64,000 bases of DNA from contig NC_081406.1 in the NCBI RefSeq assembly GCF_030272615.1, positions 171,514,361 to 171,578,360 of the forward strand, in the 5' to 3' direction. Under the pieces are notes generated by a model that had not been told where the DNA came from, searched no databases, and worked only from the letters and a program-made list of their open reading frames with translations. The stretch is from Cryptomeria japonica. Lineage: Eukaryota; Streptophyta; Pinopsida; Cupressales; Cupressaceae. The translations under genes were made by a program, and so were the position numbers. The stretch's first letter is position 1, and each line of letters opens with the position of its first letter. Below are positions 1 to 13,097 of this stretch, in pieces.

Positions 1-1529
1 AAATTTGGTGGGATATGTTTTATCTATTGGGTTTTTTTGTCTTGTAGATCTCAACAACAAGAGAGCTCTTTTGAATCTACTTCTTTCTTTCTATTCTTAG
101 ATATGACATGTTCCTTGACATGTGTATTTTTTCCTTCTCAAATTTGTCTCAAAATGCATTGTCTTTATTTTCTTTTTCTTTGGTTGTTGTAGACCAAAAA
201 ATACTCTAAATTCTTTGAAAACCATATTTTTAGAGTAACAAATTTTCAAAATAAGAAGATTCAAAAGATTATAATCCCTAATGTTCTCACCACATTCAAC
301 AAATATACATTTCTAATCTTTGAGATATATTGGTAGAAATAATTATTATTGTGATGTATCATTGAAACCAATGTGATTTGGCTAATGGGCAATAATAAAT
401 ATTTAGAATAATTAATAAAATCACCATTGAATTGACAATCTTTCTCTTTGTTTGAGAGGGATACCTCCCTCATAAGATGAGGTGTATTTTGGGATTTCTA
501 GGTACTTATATTAGAAAGTACAAAAGAAAAGAAAAAGAAAAAATAATCAAATAAAACCTAAATGAAAAACGTAAAAAAACCACCTCCTTGAGAACAAATG
601 AAGATAAATAGTGGACAAAGGACTTTAATAGAAAGTAGAGTTTAACCCTAGACTCATAACAACAATAAGAAAGATGAAGATTCAAATGATTATTACTTAT
701 CAAGAAACACACGAGAAAAGAAAGAGTACATACAAATTTGTGTATTAGACTTAAGAATGGCATAAATATCCATGGAGGGAGAGAACAATTTATAGGCCCT
801 TCATCAAGTTCCTTCAAAACATAACACACTTTTAAGTTTTTCCTTAGAATTTTAATAAAGAGAGTCAACAAAGAAGGGACTTCACATTAGACTTAAGAAT
901 AACACAAAAATTACTAGAAGAATTTGAAGAAATAAATACTCCATAAATTCTCTTGTTTATTTGTAGATGGGCTCAAAATCCTATAAGATTCCCTGTACAA
1001 TCTATTACATGCTTGTAGAAAAATTCTTCAATCACAATCCTTGATTTCATAACTAGCTATGTAACCCCTCACAATGATATGAATTCACATTTTACAAGGA
1101 AATGTTTCCCATTTTCTTGAAGCTACTCAAGGAAATATAAAGGAATTTATCATAACCCATGTATGATTGAACTACCAAAATGTGGTGAAATTTGATCGAA
1201 TATTTGATTGTAAATGATCATTCTTCAAACCGTTTTGTCTAGCATATCATGAATATCATTTGTAGATGTTGTCTCTTGAAACAAATTATCTCCCTTTCTA
1301 CTATTAGGTTACTTGTACAGTCATTGGAAAACAGAGAAGAAGAACACTTAATTCGAGTTCCAAATGAAACAAAAATTGATTTTTTTTTGTTTTGAGTTAA
1401 TGATCTCCATTTAGAGAGTTTGTCTTATTTCTTCAAACTTGAACTTCCATTGTTTACCTATGACATTCCATGAATAATCAACACAACATCTAAATTATTT
1501 TAAATAGACACATGGATTTCATATTTTAT
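1..1529. other. AT-rich intergenic sequence
   Basis: No gene, element end or RNA gene could be supported here. The short open frames (for example 261-473 and 506-871 on the minus strand) are low-complexity, Leu/Phe/Ile-rich translations of AT-rich DNA with no recognisable motif. Confidence 0.5.
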
Positions 1530-1960
1530 ACATTTATCCACGAGTCTTTTATATTTTATACATTTTATCCACGAGTCTTTAAGGTCATCCCATAATATCT
1601 ACTACTAAATGTACTCCATGTAATACATTTAGTTTGTTAGATTTGTCTTAAATATCACAGTCCTACATTCATATAAGATCCAAAAATTAAGGGCTCCATT
1701 AGCTTGAGTCTTTAAATTCATCCCATGATATCTTCTACTAAATTTACTCCACCTAATAAATTAGGTTTTTCTAGGTATCACGGTCCTACATCCATATAGG
1801 ATAATTCCATAAATTAAGGACTCCATTGGCTTGAGTCTTTTAAGATCATCCTATAATATCTATACTACTAAGTCTTTAAGGTCATCCCATAATATCTACT
1901 ACTAAATGTACCTCATGTAATACATTTACCAAATGTACGCCATGCAATAGATTTAGTATC
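1530..1960. repeat. degenerate tandem repeat, ~130-bp unit
   Basis: The phrase GTCTTTAAGGTCATCCCATA followed by ATATCTACTACTAAATGTAC recurs near 1577, 1709, 1836 and 1873. It is accompanied by a second shared phrase, 'cacagtcctaca...atataggat...aattaagg-ctccatt-gcttgag'. Copies are diverged and partly truncated. No coding potential is visible, and the origin (decayed LTR or local duplication) is unknown. Confidence 0.5.
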
Positions 1961-2080
1961 ACTTCGAATTCCATGGCTAAACTAAATCGAGTACGATTTA
2001 ATTCTTTATCCTATCAAGTGACCCACAAAAAACTTACATCTTGCAAACTTTCCTAGGAGAGACAATAACAGATAGTAGAT

Positions 2081-2870
2081 TCAGTTCACTGATTGCATTA
2101 GCGAATCCTTGGGTTTCAAAGCACAATCCTGCATGCTTTCTATAAATAGCACCTTCCTTACCAGAAACACCATCAGCAACATTCCCAGTCCTTGGTCTAC
2201 AAATAAAAAATCCAAGAACTGGAAGGATCCACCCTTCAGACCATCATTGGTTTCACCACAATCAAGAAGCGCCATAATTATGGCCAATTTTCTGATTCCA
2301 TTACAACCAAACCTCCAAATCACATCTACATACTTATTCATCTACTGCAACTATGATTTCAGACAAATTCTTCTATTCATTAGGCTTTGATGGAAGCCCA
2401 TACCTGGTCACAAAGCTCTAATGTCTGGTCCAGGAAGTGAGGCTGCTAATTCTACAACTACAAATTGCATTTTCTCAAAAATTCCTAAAACCATTTCAGC
2501 AAATCCACTTTGTACAATTTTGTGAGTTGCTCTCCGAGGCATTCATGTCAAGTGACTCTTGTCCCTGTCTATACTTCAACGTTTGCATACTATTTACAAA
2601 CCATGACGTCCAGGAGACCACATTCCATATATGCTTTTGCCTGAGTGAGTACAGAAATCCAACTTCCTTCTACTTCGATGAATGCCCATTCTTTGTACAT
2701 CTTCTACCAATTGCATTTGCCTCAAGTTTTTAAACCTCCATTTCGAACTACCCTACAAACCATGCCATTAAAGGTGTTCATGTTTTTTGGGGAATGCGGA
2801 AGTCTTGGGGAGGTTGGGAAGATTTGGCACTTTTCTATAAGTGCCTTTGAGTTCACATTCCCCTAGTTTA
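2081..2870 (-). pseudogene. possible decayed coding sequence, PPR-like traces
   Basis: This block is less AT-rich than its surroundings and reads as broken coding sequence on the minus strand. Short stretches such as AYMECGLLD, EMVLGIFEKMQ and RATHKIVQSGFAE resemble the repeat grammar of plant pentatricopeptide repeat proteins, but they lie in different frames with many stops. No complete 35-residue repeat can be assembled. The largest intact minus frame (2341-2081, 86 aa) has no motif I recognise. The PPR assignment is weak inference. Confidence 0.22.
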
Positions 2871-4152
2871 TTTATTATTTAAAAAAAAAAATGTATTAAT
2901 TTTTATATGTGAAAATATTACATAAAGATTTTCAAATAGCAAAAAATTTAAGGAGGTTTATCATAAATCTATTATTTTCAGGTTTTAGAAGAATTCACGA
3001 AATAAGAGTATTACTTAAGATCGAGAATGTAGTGAGACATTTGAAAAAACATGTTAGAATAAAGCTTTGAAATTATAGTTTCTAGATGAATATAAGAACT
3101 AAAACATTTCCAAACATCTGGTTTTCATAAGTACAAGAGGATAACACGTTCGAACAACTAAGTAAAAAGATAAACTATCAACCCGAATCATTTGAAATGC
3201 ACTTTTAAAAGTAATTTGAAGATAGGAACATCTAGTCCATAACATTTCATTTATGATTAACCTTGAAGACACTCATTTAGCCAAACAATCAACAACACTA
3301 TTCTCCTCTCAAGGAATATAAAAGAAACAGATGAAACCAAAACTTTATGACAAGTGAAGAATTTGCTCCACATACAAAGCCAACCTCCAAGAATACGTTA
3401 TAATTTTATTTTATTTTAAAGAGAAGCCAAAATCATGGAGTCCATCTCACATATAACATTTTTCAACCTATTGAGCTGTAAGTGGCCTGTTTTGGCTTTT
3501 GCTATCAAAAGCTTTTTCTTGCCCAGTTGTATGTGGCTTTTTTGGCATGTCAAGTTATATAGGGTTAGCACCCTTGTTTTACTTCTTTTCATATCAAAAA
3601 TGTTTTTCAACCTACTTCACAAGCTTCTCCATAGCCATAAGCATAGCCCAAGCCCCTAGTTGATTATTGATACTAATCCCCATAATTGAAGAGAAAAAGA
3701 AGCGAACTAACTCATCACTAACCCTCCCAACTCCACCAATCCTTAGAATACTTGAAATACCTCATGAAGAACCATCACTATTAATTTAAAAACAATTAAT
3801 GGAGGATATCATTTATTGGCTCTATTCACCATATTTGAGGATTTAATCCTTAAACTAAAATTAGAAGGAATATTAGAATATACCCCAAATGTAACTTCTT
3901 TAAAATCAAACTGTCAAATGCAGATATGAAAAGTTTCATATAGCATTTAGCCCATAAAGTTTCTTTAAGTGAGTTCAAAATATTTTGCCAAATATACCCA
4001 ACAAGACTCTAATAACCTAGGAATATTTGACAATTTCTCTCCAACCAAATAAATTCCAAATCATAGATTCTTTCCCAGCTCAACTTACTCTTGAAACCTC
4101 CTTGGCAAGAACAACACACAAGTATTTATCGCAAAGAAGTTTCACCAAGGTT
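2871..4152. other. AT-rich intergenic sequence
   Basis: No supported gene. The short frames at 3416-3610 (-) and 3435-3659 (+) overlap antisense to each other and have no motif. The right edge abuts the Copia insertion, and GATTT at 4153-4157 is that element's left target duplication. Confidence 0.5.
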
Positions 4153-4157
4153 GATTT

Positions 4158-5565
4158 TGTTGGTATTGCATGAAGATTGCATTGATGAAGTATAGTATTG
4201 TCATTGATGTCAATAGTAACCGGTAATGGAGATGTATTGCAATCGGTAATGATGCAGTAATACAACCGGTAGTAAAGAAGTGAAGGCAACCGGTATTGGT
4301 ATTTTTATTGAAGCATAGATCAACCGGTAGTTGATAAGAAGAACCCTAACTGATGGAGCTTGGAGAATTGGTTATGATGATCTATGACCAAATGGTGATC
4401 GAAGATGAAGATGCCAAGTAAGCATGATGCACATGATGAGTTTCAAAGTGGATTTGGCACGTGAAGATAACCGTTTATCTTGGGAATGAGAAAATGTATA
4501 ACATGAAGTGAAAAATGCGTGATAAGCTACAGGATCCAATGTGCAGTGATCCAGGAGCGATTGAAGTTGTCTAGAACAATGTGTAGTTGATTGTTATGTA
4601 ATCCAACGATTATGATTGAACCGATATGCTTGTAATCTCTATGAGATTTGTAGGTTTTGTGTTGTGTTACTGACCTATTGTATTTTCTTATAAGGCCGAT
4701 GAGTTGTTTTGTAATTGTGTTGGCAAATTTGGTTAAGTGTGGTAGTGTTTGTTGCCAGAAGGAGTGTCTGCAGAATGTTGTGAAGGTAGATAGGAACAAA
4801 AAAGGATTTGATTAAGCAAGGTAGTGCTATTACCAGATCAACAAAGAACTTGTTATTCTCTAACCATTACAATAGTTAAATCCCTTAACCGAGTAAGCTT
4901 TAACATGCTCGACATTGTTGAAATCCTCTTACCAGGTGATCCATTAGCTTGGATTTAAAATCCTCCACCAAGGTTACCTCTTATAGGGTATTGCCTTTAA
5001 AATGGTATTGTAGTCAATCCCTTAACCGGGTGGTCCTTAACCGGATCTGTTCTTAACAGGACATTATTGTATAAGCTTCTAATAAGGCTTGGCTCCTAAC
5101 AGGGCGAACTTCAGAAGAGTTCAAAATACTTGTGGATATTCATCCCCACCGTGGTTTTTCCCATTTGGGTTTCCACGTAAAAAATCATTGTGTCAAGTGG
5201 TGAATGATTTTGTGGATGTGTTTTGATATGGTTGATATGATTAATTGGTAAACTCACTAGATATATTTAGATCATCGGAAGTGATCTGAAATGAGCTATT
5301 ACTGTTATTAGTGAAGTGGTTTAATGTTTTGGTTAAATGGTATTTGAGTTTCAGATCTGTTGCATTGTGTCATTGATTTTTTGGTCAATCGGTAAAGTTT
5401 GATAGTGCAGTTGCAGTTTTTGATATAATGTCTAAACCGGTTAGTTTAGCAAGTTGTTTCTGAGTTGGAATTAAAGTTTGGTGAAAGTTTAGTTTATTTT
5501 CTATCTATTGATTCACCCCCCCTCTCAGCAGTTGACCGGATCCTTATAGTTTCATCATATTATCA
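4158..5565 (+). repeat. 5' LTR of Copia element
   Basis: This 1408-bp direct repeat starts TGTTGGTATTG and ends ATTATCA. It matches 10080-11455 over its whole length with scattered substitutions. The flank GATTT (4153-4157) and AATTT after the 3' LTR (11456-11460) are a 5-bp target duplication with one mismatch. Around 4880-5100 it contains repeated CTTAACCGG/TAACAGG phrases. Near 5148-5180 is the inverted motif CCGTGGTTTTTCCC / GGGTTTCCACG, a hairpin found in many plant Copia LTRs near the RNA 3' end. Confidence 0.93.
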
Positions 5566-5566
5566 A

Positions 5567-5578
5567 TTGGTATAAGAG
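5567..5578 (+). other. primer binding site of Copia element
   Basis: TTGGTATAAGAG lies one base after the 5' LTR. It is a one-mismatch version of TGGTATCAGAG, the site complementary to the 3' end of initiator Met-tRNA that primes minus-strand synthesis in most plant Copia elements. Confidence 0.85.
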
Positions 5579-5635
5579 TATTTTAGGTCCTCTTGTGTTT
5601 AAGCCTAATAGCTTGAGGAAAAGATCTAGGAGAAC

Positions 5636-8600
5636 ATGATGGAGAAAGAAGGTCCAAAGTTCAATAAGGAAAACTACATAATCTAGAGTGATAGGATGAA
5701 TATCTATATCAAGAGCTTAAGAAGTCAATATTGGGAGCATGTTGTTACTAAATATAACTTGCCTAATGGGATCCTGATAGATGATCAAAATAAGGAGCAA
5801 CGAGAGAACAATCAAGCATTGGAGGCCATCACCAGTTCCTTGTCTAATTCAAAATATGTTGATGTTCATGGATTGGAGACTACATATGAAGTATGGAATA
5901 AATTGGAAGATATCTATAGCGGTGATGAGCATGTTAAGATTGCCAAAGAAGAGAGTCTTAGAGGTAAATTTGACGATATGCGGATGGCTAAATGAGAAAA
6001 AATTCAACAGTATGGTCAGAGGATCAAGGAGATAGTCGGTGAAATCAAAAGTGATGGAGGTACAGTGGATGATACCACTGTAGTTATCAAGGTGTTGAGA
6101 ACCCTTCTATCGATCTACGCTATCCGAGTTGTAGCCATTCAGGAACTCAAGTCTATTGATAAAACAAATGTAACTCTTGACTCCATCATTGGTAAATTAA
6201 CTGCATTTGAATTAAATGATTTTGATGGAAGTGTTCAGAGATCAGAATCTGCATTTAGAGCCTCAGTCTCAACCCCACCGGTAAGGAAAAGAAGAGAAGT
6301 GAGCTACAGTCATGAGTCTAGATCCAACAGAGAAGTAGATGATGAAGATAGTCTGATTGAGCTTGAAGCATTGTTGGCCAAGCGGTTACCCAAAGGTACT
6401 GGTAAGTACAGAGGTAAATTACCTTTGAAGTGTTTTTCATGTAACCGGATTTGACATATTGTAGCTAACTGTCCAAATGGAGATAATGAGAAAAAACATG
6501 AGAAGTATAGGAAGTATAAAGGCAAAGGTAAAAGAGATTGTCTTATTGCAGTGGATGGAGCAATTACAGATGAAGAATATGAGGAAGATACAAATGAGGA
6601 CATTGTCTTTGTTTCAATTAAAGAAGAGATATCAGATTAGAAGGCATTGGTCTCTCGCATGGATAGTTCAGATGATTGGTTTACAGATAGTGGTTGTTCA
6701 CACCACATGACTGATGACCAGAGTAAGTTTCTTACCTTGAGGTAATTTGATGAAGGTGTTGTGAGATTTGGGAATGACTCACCCTACATGGTGAAAAGGA
6801 AAGGATCCGTCTCTCTGAATGGTAAGAGCAGTGCAGATTATGTCTATTGGGTTGAAGGACTGAAACACAATCTTTTGAGTGTTGCTCAACTCAATGACAA
6901 AGGTTACCCACTAGAATTCAAGAATGGAGTGTGCAAGATTTATGGAAGCAAAGGTGAATTTATTGCAACCGACAAACAAACCAAAGGTAACTTGTTTCAT
7001 TTAAACTCTAAAATCAACAGTTGTTTAATTGCAAAAGCAGAAGATAGTTGGCTTTGGCATTGGAGATTTTGTCATATAAATTTTGATAACATTGTAAGAG
7101 TTAGTAAGTCCAAATCAGTAAGAGGTTTGCCACAATTGGATAAACTGGTGAATGCTTTGTGCAAGAAATGTCAATTAGGGAAAATGGCATCCTCAACTTT
7201 CAAGAGAAAATATTTCTCAGTAGAACATTTGCTAGATTTGGTCCATACCGACCTTTGTGGACCAATGAGGACTAGGAGTAATCAAGGTGATCGGTACTTT
7301 ATGATATTTATCAATGATTACTCAAGGATGATGTGGGTCACATTGTTGAAAGACAAGACATAAGTATTTAGCAAGTTTAAGGCATTCAGAGCCTTAGTTG
7401 AAAATGAAAGTGGAAAGAAGATTAAGTGCTTAAGAACTGATCAAGGTGGTGAATTTACTTCAAAGGAATTCACTAGATACTGTGAAGACAATGGAATCAA
7501 GAGGAACCTTTCTGCACCAAGAACACCACAACAGAATGGTATTGCAGAAAGGAACAACCGGTCAGTAGTTGAAGCTGCTAGGACTATGCTAATTCAAGAA
7601 GGTGTAGCTAAGAAATTCTAGAGAGAAGTTGTAAGCACAACTATTTACATAATGAACCAGATACTGGTTAAAAGAGGTAAGGACAAAAATCCCTATGAGT
7701 ATTGGTATGGTAGAACACCTAATTTGTCAGTTACTTCAAAAAATTTGGTAGCATATGTTTTATCAAAGGAGATGATTATATTGGTAAGTTTGATGCCAAG
7801 AGTGATGAAGGCATATTTCTTGGTTACTCCACCAAGAGCAAAGCTTACAAGTGTTACAACAACTGGACTAAGAAGATCATTGAAAGTGTCAATGTCCGAT
7901 TTGATGAGTTTCCTAAAAGTTCAGGTGAAACCAGCAAGGTGAAGGAAGAAGAAGAACCTTACACACTATTTTTGGAACCGGAACCGGTGAAGCCAGAAGT
8001 TTGGGAACAAAATAGAGAAGTCTCAGTTCAACTGGAACAAGAAGGTCCAACAAAAGATGAAGAAAGTGAAGAAGAAGAAGAACCTGTAAACCAAGATCAT
8101 GTTATTCGAAGGTATGTTAGACTCAATCATAGCCCCGAATAGATTATCAGTGACATGAATGCAAATGTGCTAACAAGAACAAGGCTTAGAGAGAACTCTT
8201 GTATGATTTCCACCATTGAGCCTAGAACTGCAAAAGAAGCCTTTGGAGATGAACATTGGATCAAGGTAATGGAAGAAGAACTTGACCAGATAGAGAAGAA
8301 CAATACATGGTCATTGGTACCCAGACTGGAGAACAAGAATCTAATAGGTAGAAAATGGGTATTCAAAAATAAACTGAATGAAGATGGAGTAGTGGTCAGA
8401 AATAAAGCCAGACTGGTATGCAAAGGATATGCACAAGAAGAAGGTGAAGACTATGGTGAGACATTTGCATGAGTTGCAAGATTGGAAGGAGTAAGGACTC
8501 TACTTACATTTACAACATACAGAGGATCCAAAGTATATCAGATGGATGTTAATTCAACATTCCTAAATGGAATATTGGAAGAGGAAGTCTACATTGAACA

Positions 8601-9752
8601 ACCAGATGGTTATGCTTTAACTATAGAAAAGGACATGGTGTGCAAATTACATAAAGCATTATATGGATTGAAGAAAGCACCAAGAGCATGGTATGAAAGC
8701 TTGCACTCTCACTTGGTGAAGATAGGTTTTCAAAGAACCAGTGAAGACAATAATATATATCTCAAGGTAGAAGGAGATAAGATACTGGTACGTGAGGTAT
8801 TTGTGGATGATATCATTTTTGGACGAAATGATGATATGTGTCATGATTTTCTAATGAGATGAAGAATGAGTTTGATATGTCACTAGTAGGTGAGATAAAA
8901 AAATTCATAGGTTTGCAAATCCAACAGATGAAGGAAGGTATTTTCATCACACAATCTAAATATTGGAAAGAAGTATTAAAGACTTTTGGAATGGGAGACT
9001 GTAAATCAGTTGGAATAATAATGGTTACAGGCTGTAAATTGTCCAAGGAAGATGATTCTGCATTAGTTGATGAAAAGGAGTATAGGTCCATGATAGGTAA
9101 ACTACATTATGTTGTTCACAACAGACCGAACATTGCTCATGTAGTAGGATTGGTTGCTAGATTTCAAAAAATCCCAAAGGAGACACACATGGTTGCAACC
9201 AAAATAATTTTTAGATATCTGAAAGGCACAATTGATTATGGATTATGGTATCCATATGTAGGAGATTTTGATTTAGAAGTCTATACAGATGCAGACTAGG
9301 CATGCAATGTTGATGACATGAAGAGTACAACCGGAGTAGTATTTTTTCTTGGAGGAAAACTAGTGTCTTGGAGCAGAAAGAAACAAAGTTGTATCTCTCA
9401 ATAAACTGTAGAAGATGAATATGTTGCAACTTATATGAATTGTACCCAAGCAATTTGGATGAAACACATTTTTGAAGGTTTCAAGTTGAAGATATCAGAA
9501 CCGGTAAGGATTTTTTGTGATGAAACAAGTGCTATAAACATTTCTAAAAACCCGGTGGTGCATGCTAGGACAAAGCATATTGAGCCGAAGTATCATTTCC
9601 TGAGAGAGAAAGTGCAAAGTAAAGATGTGTCACTAGAGCATGTATCTACTAAAGAACAACTAGCAGATATCTTTACTAAACCTCTACCTAAGGCTACATT
9701 TGAATATCTTAGAGGTAAGTTAGGGGTTGTACCCCTACATGAAGTCAATTAA
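5636..9752 (+). pseudogene. Copia gag-pol polyprotein, decayed
   Basis: A single gag-pol frame starts with ATG at 5636 or 5639 and can be followed to the stop at 9752. Domains in order: Copia-type gag (about 5690-6300); CCHC zinc knuckle (about 6430-6475, with a stop inside); protease DSGCSHHM (about 6690); integrase with an H-H-C-C finger (about 7055-7180) and core residues in TDLCGPM and RTDQGGEF; reverse transcriptase RKWVFKNKL through FVDDIIFG (about 8350-8820); and RNase H, where D-A-D is followed by a stop (about 9290) and ends in HVSTKEQLADIFTKPL (about 9650). Breaks include stops near 5685, 5993, 6452, 6638, 6742, 7361, 7619, 8470, 9297 and 9402, and frameshifts near 7780 and 8845. 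Domain order INT before RT is diagnostic of Ty1/Copia. The copy cannot encode an intact polyprotein. Confidence 0.95.
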
Positions 9753-10079
9753 GCAGATGGGGAAGCCATCAATCCCAGAGCCTATTGAAAATCTTGAAGT
9801 AGGATTGGTGAAGAGTGGAGCTACTCCACAGGGGGAGAAAATAGTTGCATATCAGTGAAGCATGGAATGATTTACCTTCACTTTGGCATTGATGTCAAAA
9901 GGAGAGAAGAACTGTATATCATTGATAGCCAGATACCAGCTAAAGGCACGAAGATATAGTTGAAGGAGAGTATATGGAAAAATATAAACCAAGATTCCTA
10001 TAACTGTGTATGTGCTTTACTCTCAATCATCACAAAGGGTATTGATATTTGTATTGCCATCAATGCCAAAGGGGGAGAT
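9753..10079 (+). other. Copia 3' untranslated region and polypurine tract
   Basis: A non-coding stretch lies between the RNase H stop and the 3' LTR. AAAGGGGGAGAT at 10068-10079 directly abuts the LTR and is the polypurine tract that primes plus-strand DNA. A second similar tract, CAGGGGGAGAAAATAG, is at about 9830, as if the 3' region were partly duplicated. Confidence 0.8.
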
Positions 10080-11455
10080 TGTTGGCATTGCATGAAGATT
10101 GCATTGATGAAGTATAGTGTTGTCATGGATGTCAATAGTAACCGGTAATGGAGATGTATTGCAACCGGTATTGGTATTGTTATTGAAGCAAAGATCAATC
10201 GGTAACCCTAACCAATTGATAAGCAGAACCCTAACCGATAGAACTTGGAGAATCAGTTGTGATGATTTATGACCAAATGGTGATCGGAGATGAAGATGCC
10301 ATGTAAGCATGATGCACATGATGAGTTTCAAAGTGAATTTGGCACGTGAAGATAACTGTTTATCTTGGGAATGAGAAAATGCGTAGCATGAAGTGAAAAA
10401 CACGTGATGAGCTACAAGAACCAATGTACGGTGATCCAGGAGCAGTTGAAGTTGTTTAGAACAATGTGTAGTTGATTTCTATGTAATCCGATGGTTGTGA
10501 TTGAACCGATATGTTTGTAATATCTATGAGATTTATAGGTTTTGTATTATATTACCAACCTATTGTATTTGCTTATAAGGTCGATGAGTTGTTATGCAAT
10601 TGTGTTGGCAAATTTGGTTAAGTGTGGTAGTGTTTGTTGCCAAACCAGAAGGAGTGTCTATAGAATGTTGTGAAGCTAGATAGGAGAAGAAAGGGATCTA
10701 ATTAAGCAAGGTAGTGCTATTACCAAATCAGCAAAGAACCTGTTGTTCTCTAACCATTACAATAGTTAAATCCCTTAACCGGGTAAGCTTTAACAGGCTT
10801 GGTGTTGTTGAAATCCTCTAACTAGGTGATCCATTAGCTTGGATTTGAAATCCTCCACCAAGATTACCTCTTACAGGGCATTCTCTTTAACAAGGTATTG
10901 TAGTTAATCCCTTAACCGAGTGGTCCTTAACCGGATTTGTTCTTAACATGACATTATTGTATAAGCTTCTAACAAGGCTTGGATCCTAATAGGGTGAAAT
11001 TCAGAAGAGTTCAAAATACTTGTGGGTATTCATCCCCACCGTGGTTTTTCCCACTTGGGTTTTCACGTGAAAAATTATTGTGTCAAGTGGTGAATGATTT
11101 TGTGGATGTGTTTTGATATGGTTGATATGATTAACTGTTAAATCCACTTAGATATATTTAGATGACCGTAAGTGATCTGAAATGAGCTATTACTGTCATT
11201 AGTGAAGTGGTTTAATGTTTTGGTTAAATGGTATTTGAGTTTCAGATCTGTTGCATTGTATCATTAATATTTTGGTCAACTGGTAAAGTTTGACAGTGCA
11301 GTTGCAGTTGTTGATACAGTGTCTAAACCGGTTAGTTTAGCAAGCTGTTTATAAGTTGGAATTAAGTTTGGTGAAAGTTTAGTTTATTTTCTATCTACTG
11401 ATTCACTCCCCCTCTCAGTAGTTGTCTGAATCCTTATAGTTTCATCATATTATCA
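10080..11455 (+). repeat. 3' LTR of Copia element
   Basis: This 1376-bp copy runs from TGTTGGCATTG to ATTATCA and corresponds to 4158-5565. It carries the same CTTAACCGG-type array (about 10770-10990) and the same CCGTGGTTTTTCCC hairpin (about 11039). Substitutions and small indels against the 5' LTR show an old insertion. Confidence 0.93.
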
Positions 11456-11460
11456 AATTT

Positions 11461-12052
11461 TATTGTTGATATCATATCCAAAGAGGTTTAGTAGCCAAGG
11501 CTTGACTATTAACCTTAAAATTCCTAAGATCAAGGCCTGCATTTTGCTTATGTCTACAAACCTAAAGTCAACTAGTAGGCTTCCAATTATGAGAATCAAA
11601 ATTATCTACCCAAAGAAATCTTTGGATAGAGACTAAAACTCCTTTGAAATAGTCTTAGGAGTAGAAGGGTAATCCCATAATATTGTGTCCCACTTCTAGG
11701 ACATGCTAATATTCCTCTAAAATCACATATTTTTAAGAAAATATAATGATCTAAGCCTTGAAAGGTTCCATATAAAGGATTTTGATTGAAGAGGGTTAAG
11801 ATAAAACCCCATTGGATAGAAACCTTCTAGCCTTAATCCATACTTAAAATGTAGTAGATTCTTTCCACTTGTCAAAATGTTAACATAAAACCACTTTTGC
11901 TTTATGTTTTGGGGGGTCAAATGAATTGAGTTAGAACTTATGTTTTGTAAGTATGTAGTCCTTATTATAAACTTTCCAAAAAGTATAATTTTGAATATAT
12001 AATTTTATTATTATAGTTATTTTTAATTTCTTGTGAATTTACATTTTGCACC
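11461..12052. other. intergenic sequence between two LTR elements
   Basis: No gene or element end seen. The minus-strand frame at 11920-11723 (65 aa) has no motif. GCACC at 12048-12052 is the probable left target duplication of the next element. Confidence 0.5.
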
Positions 12053-13097
12053 TGTAGTGTCATAAAATTGAGACCCTTAAAATTTGCGACCATATTAGGG
12101 TCTTCACGTTGGCGATTTGAATCCCCAAGCCTGATCGAAGACCCGAGACTTTCTCAACCCCCCAAAACTATCTTTTTCTGCCCTCCGCATTGCTTGAACC
12201 TGCTTCCTGTCCCGAGACAAGGGTAGAAGCACCACACCCTTGTCCTTACCCTATTTTGGGTCCCCCTCTATCCTATCTTTGCATAAAGCGGGAAAAACCT
12301 TCCCTGTGTCGACCTGTGACGAAAAATCAGTCAATTAACCCTAATTGACGAGTATATAAGTCGTATTTGTCCTCTAATTTTCATAAGTTGAAAAAAGTTC
12401 ACTGAGTTCAATAAGTTCAATAAGTGATAAGATGGGCATGAGATCAAGCATTCAAGCGTTCAAGCATTCCTTTCCAACATTGAGCATTCTCAAATATTCC
12501 TTCAAGGCTAGGTGTTGCATTCAAGTCAAGGATTCAACCATTGAAGAGGATATCCCTTTCAACATTCAATTCAATACAAGAAAATCTATCTACATTCTAT
12601 CTACAACCTCCCTTGAGGTTGCAGGTGCATGGCTGTGTTTGCAGATTTGGACTCCATTTACAGAGACGGAAAAACCCTTTTTGTTTCATAGATTTTTTGG
12701 AGGACCGTGGACACTTTCAGTACGGTCTTGACGAATTTTCCTCAAATTCGCAGGGCAACTTTGTCTTGACATATTATAACCAGATCCAGGTGCACAACTT
12801 CATCTAGCACTTCTATCTCGAGTTATAATCAGTTATTTGCTACTTTTACACTTAACATAGTTCAATAATTTTCCATTCTAAAAGAGGGGTTAGCTTGTCA
12901 TTTCTATCCCATTATCAATTCATTTAGTATTCAATCTCTACCCTAAGAGATTGGATCTAGTGAATTCGCCCCTCTTTTAGATGTAATGTGGATAAGGTGT
13001 TTGAAGGGAAATCCACAATCAAACTTTCATCTCTCCTCGGAGGGAAGAAAAGCTTTCCTCTTGATCTCTCCATCATTCACCCTTTTTTACCATTACA
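12053..13097 (+). repeat. 5' LTR of Gypsy-like element
   Basis: This 1045-bp repeat starts TGTAGTGTCATAAAATTG and ends CCATTACA. It matches 18472-19559. The flanks GCACC (left) and ACACC (right of the 3' LTR) are a 5-bp target duplication with one mismatch. The open frames at 12432-12807 lie inside the LTR and recur in the other LTR (18869-19195), so they are not independent genes. Confidence 0.9.

Noticed and set aside
12432-12807. Independent gene in the frames at 12432-12807 and 18869-19195
   Set aside because: Both lie at equivalent positions inside the two LTRs of one element, and each pair of overlapping frames differs by small indels, so they are non-coding LTR sequence.
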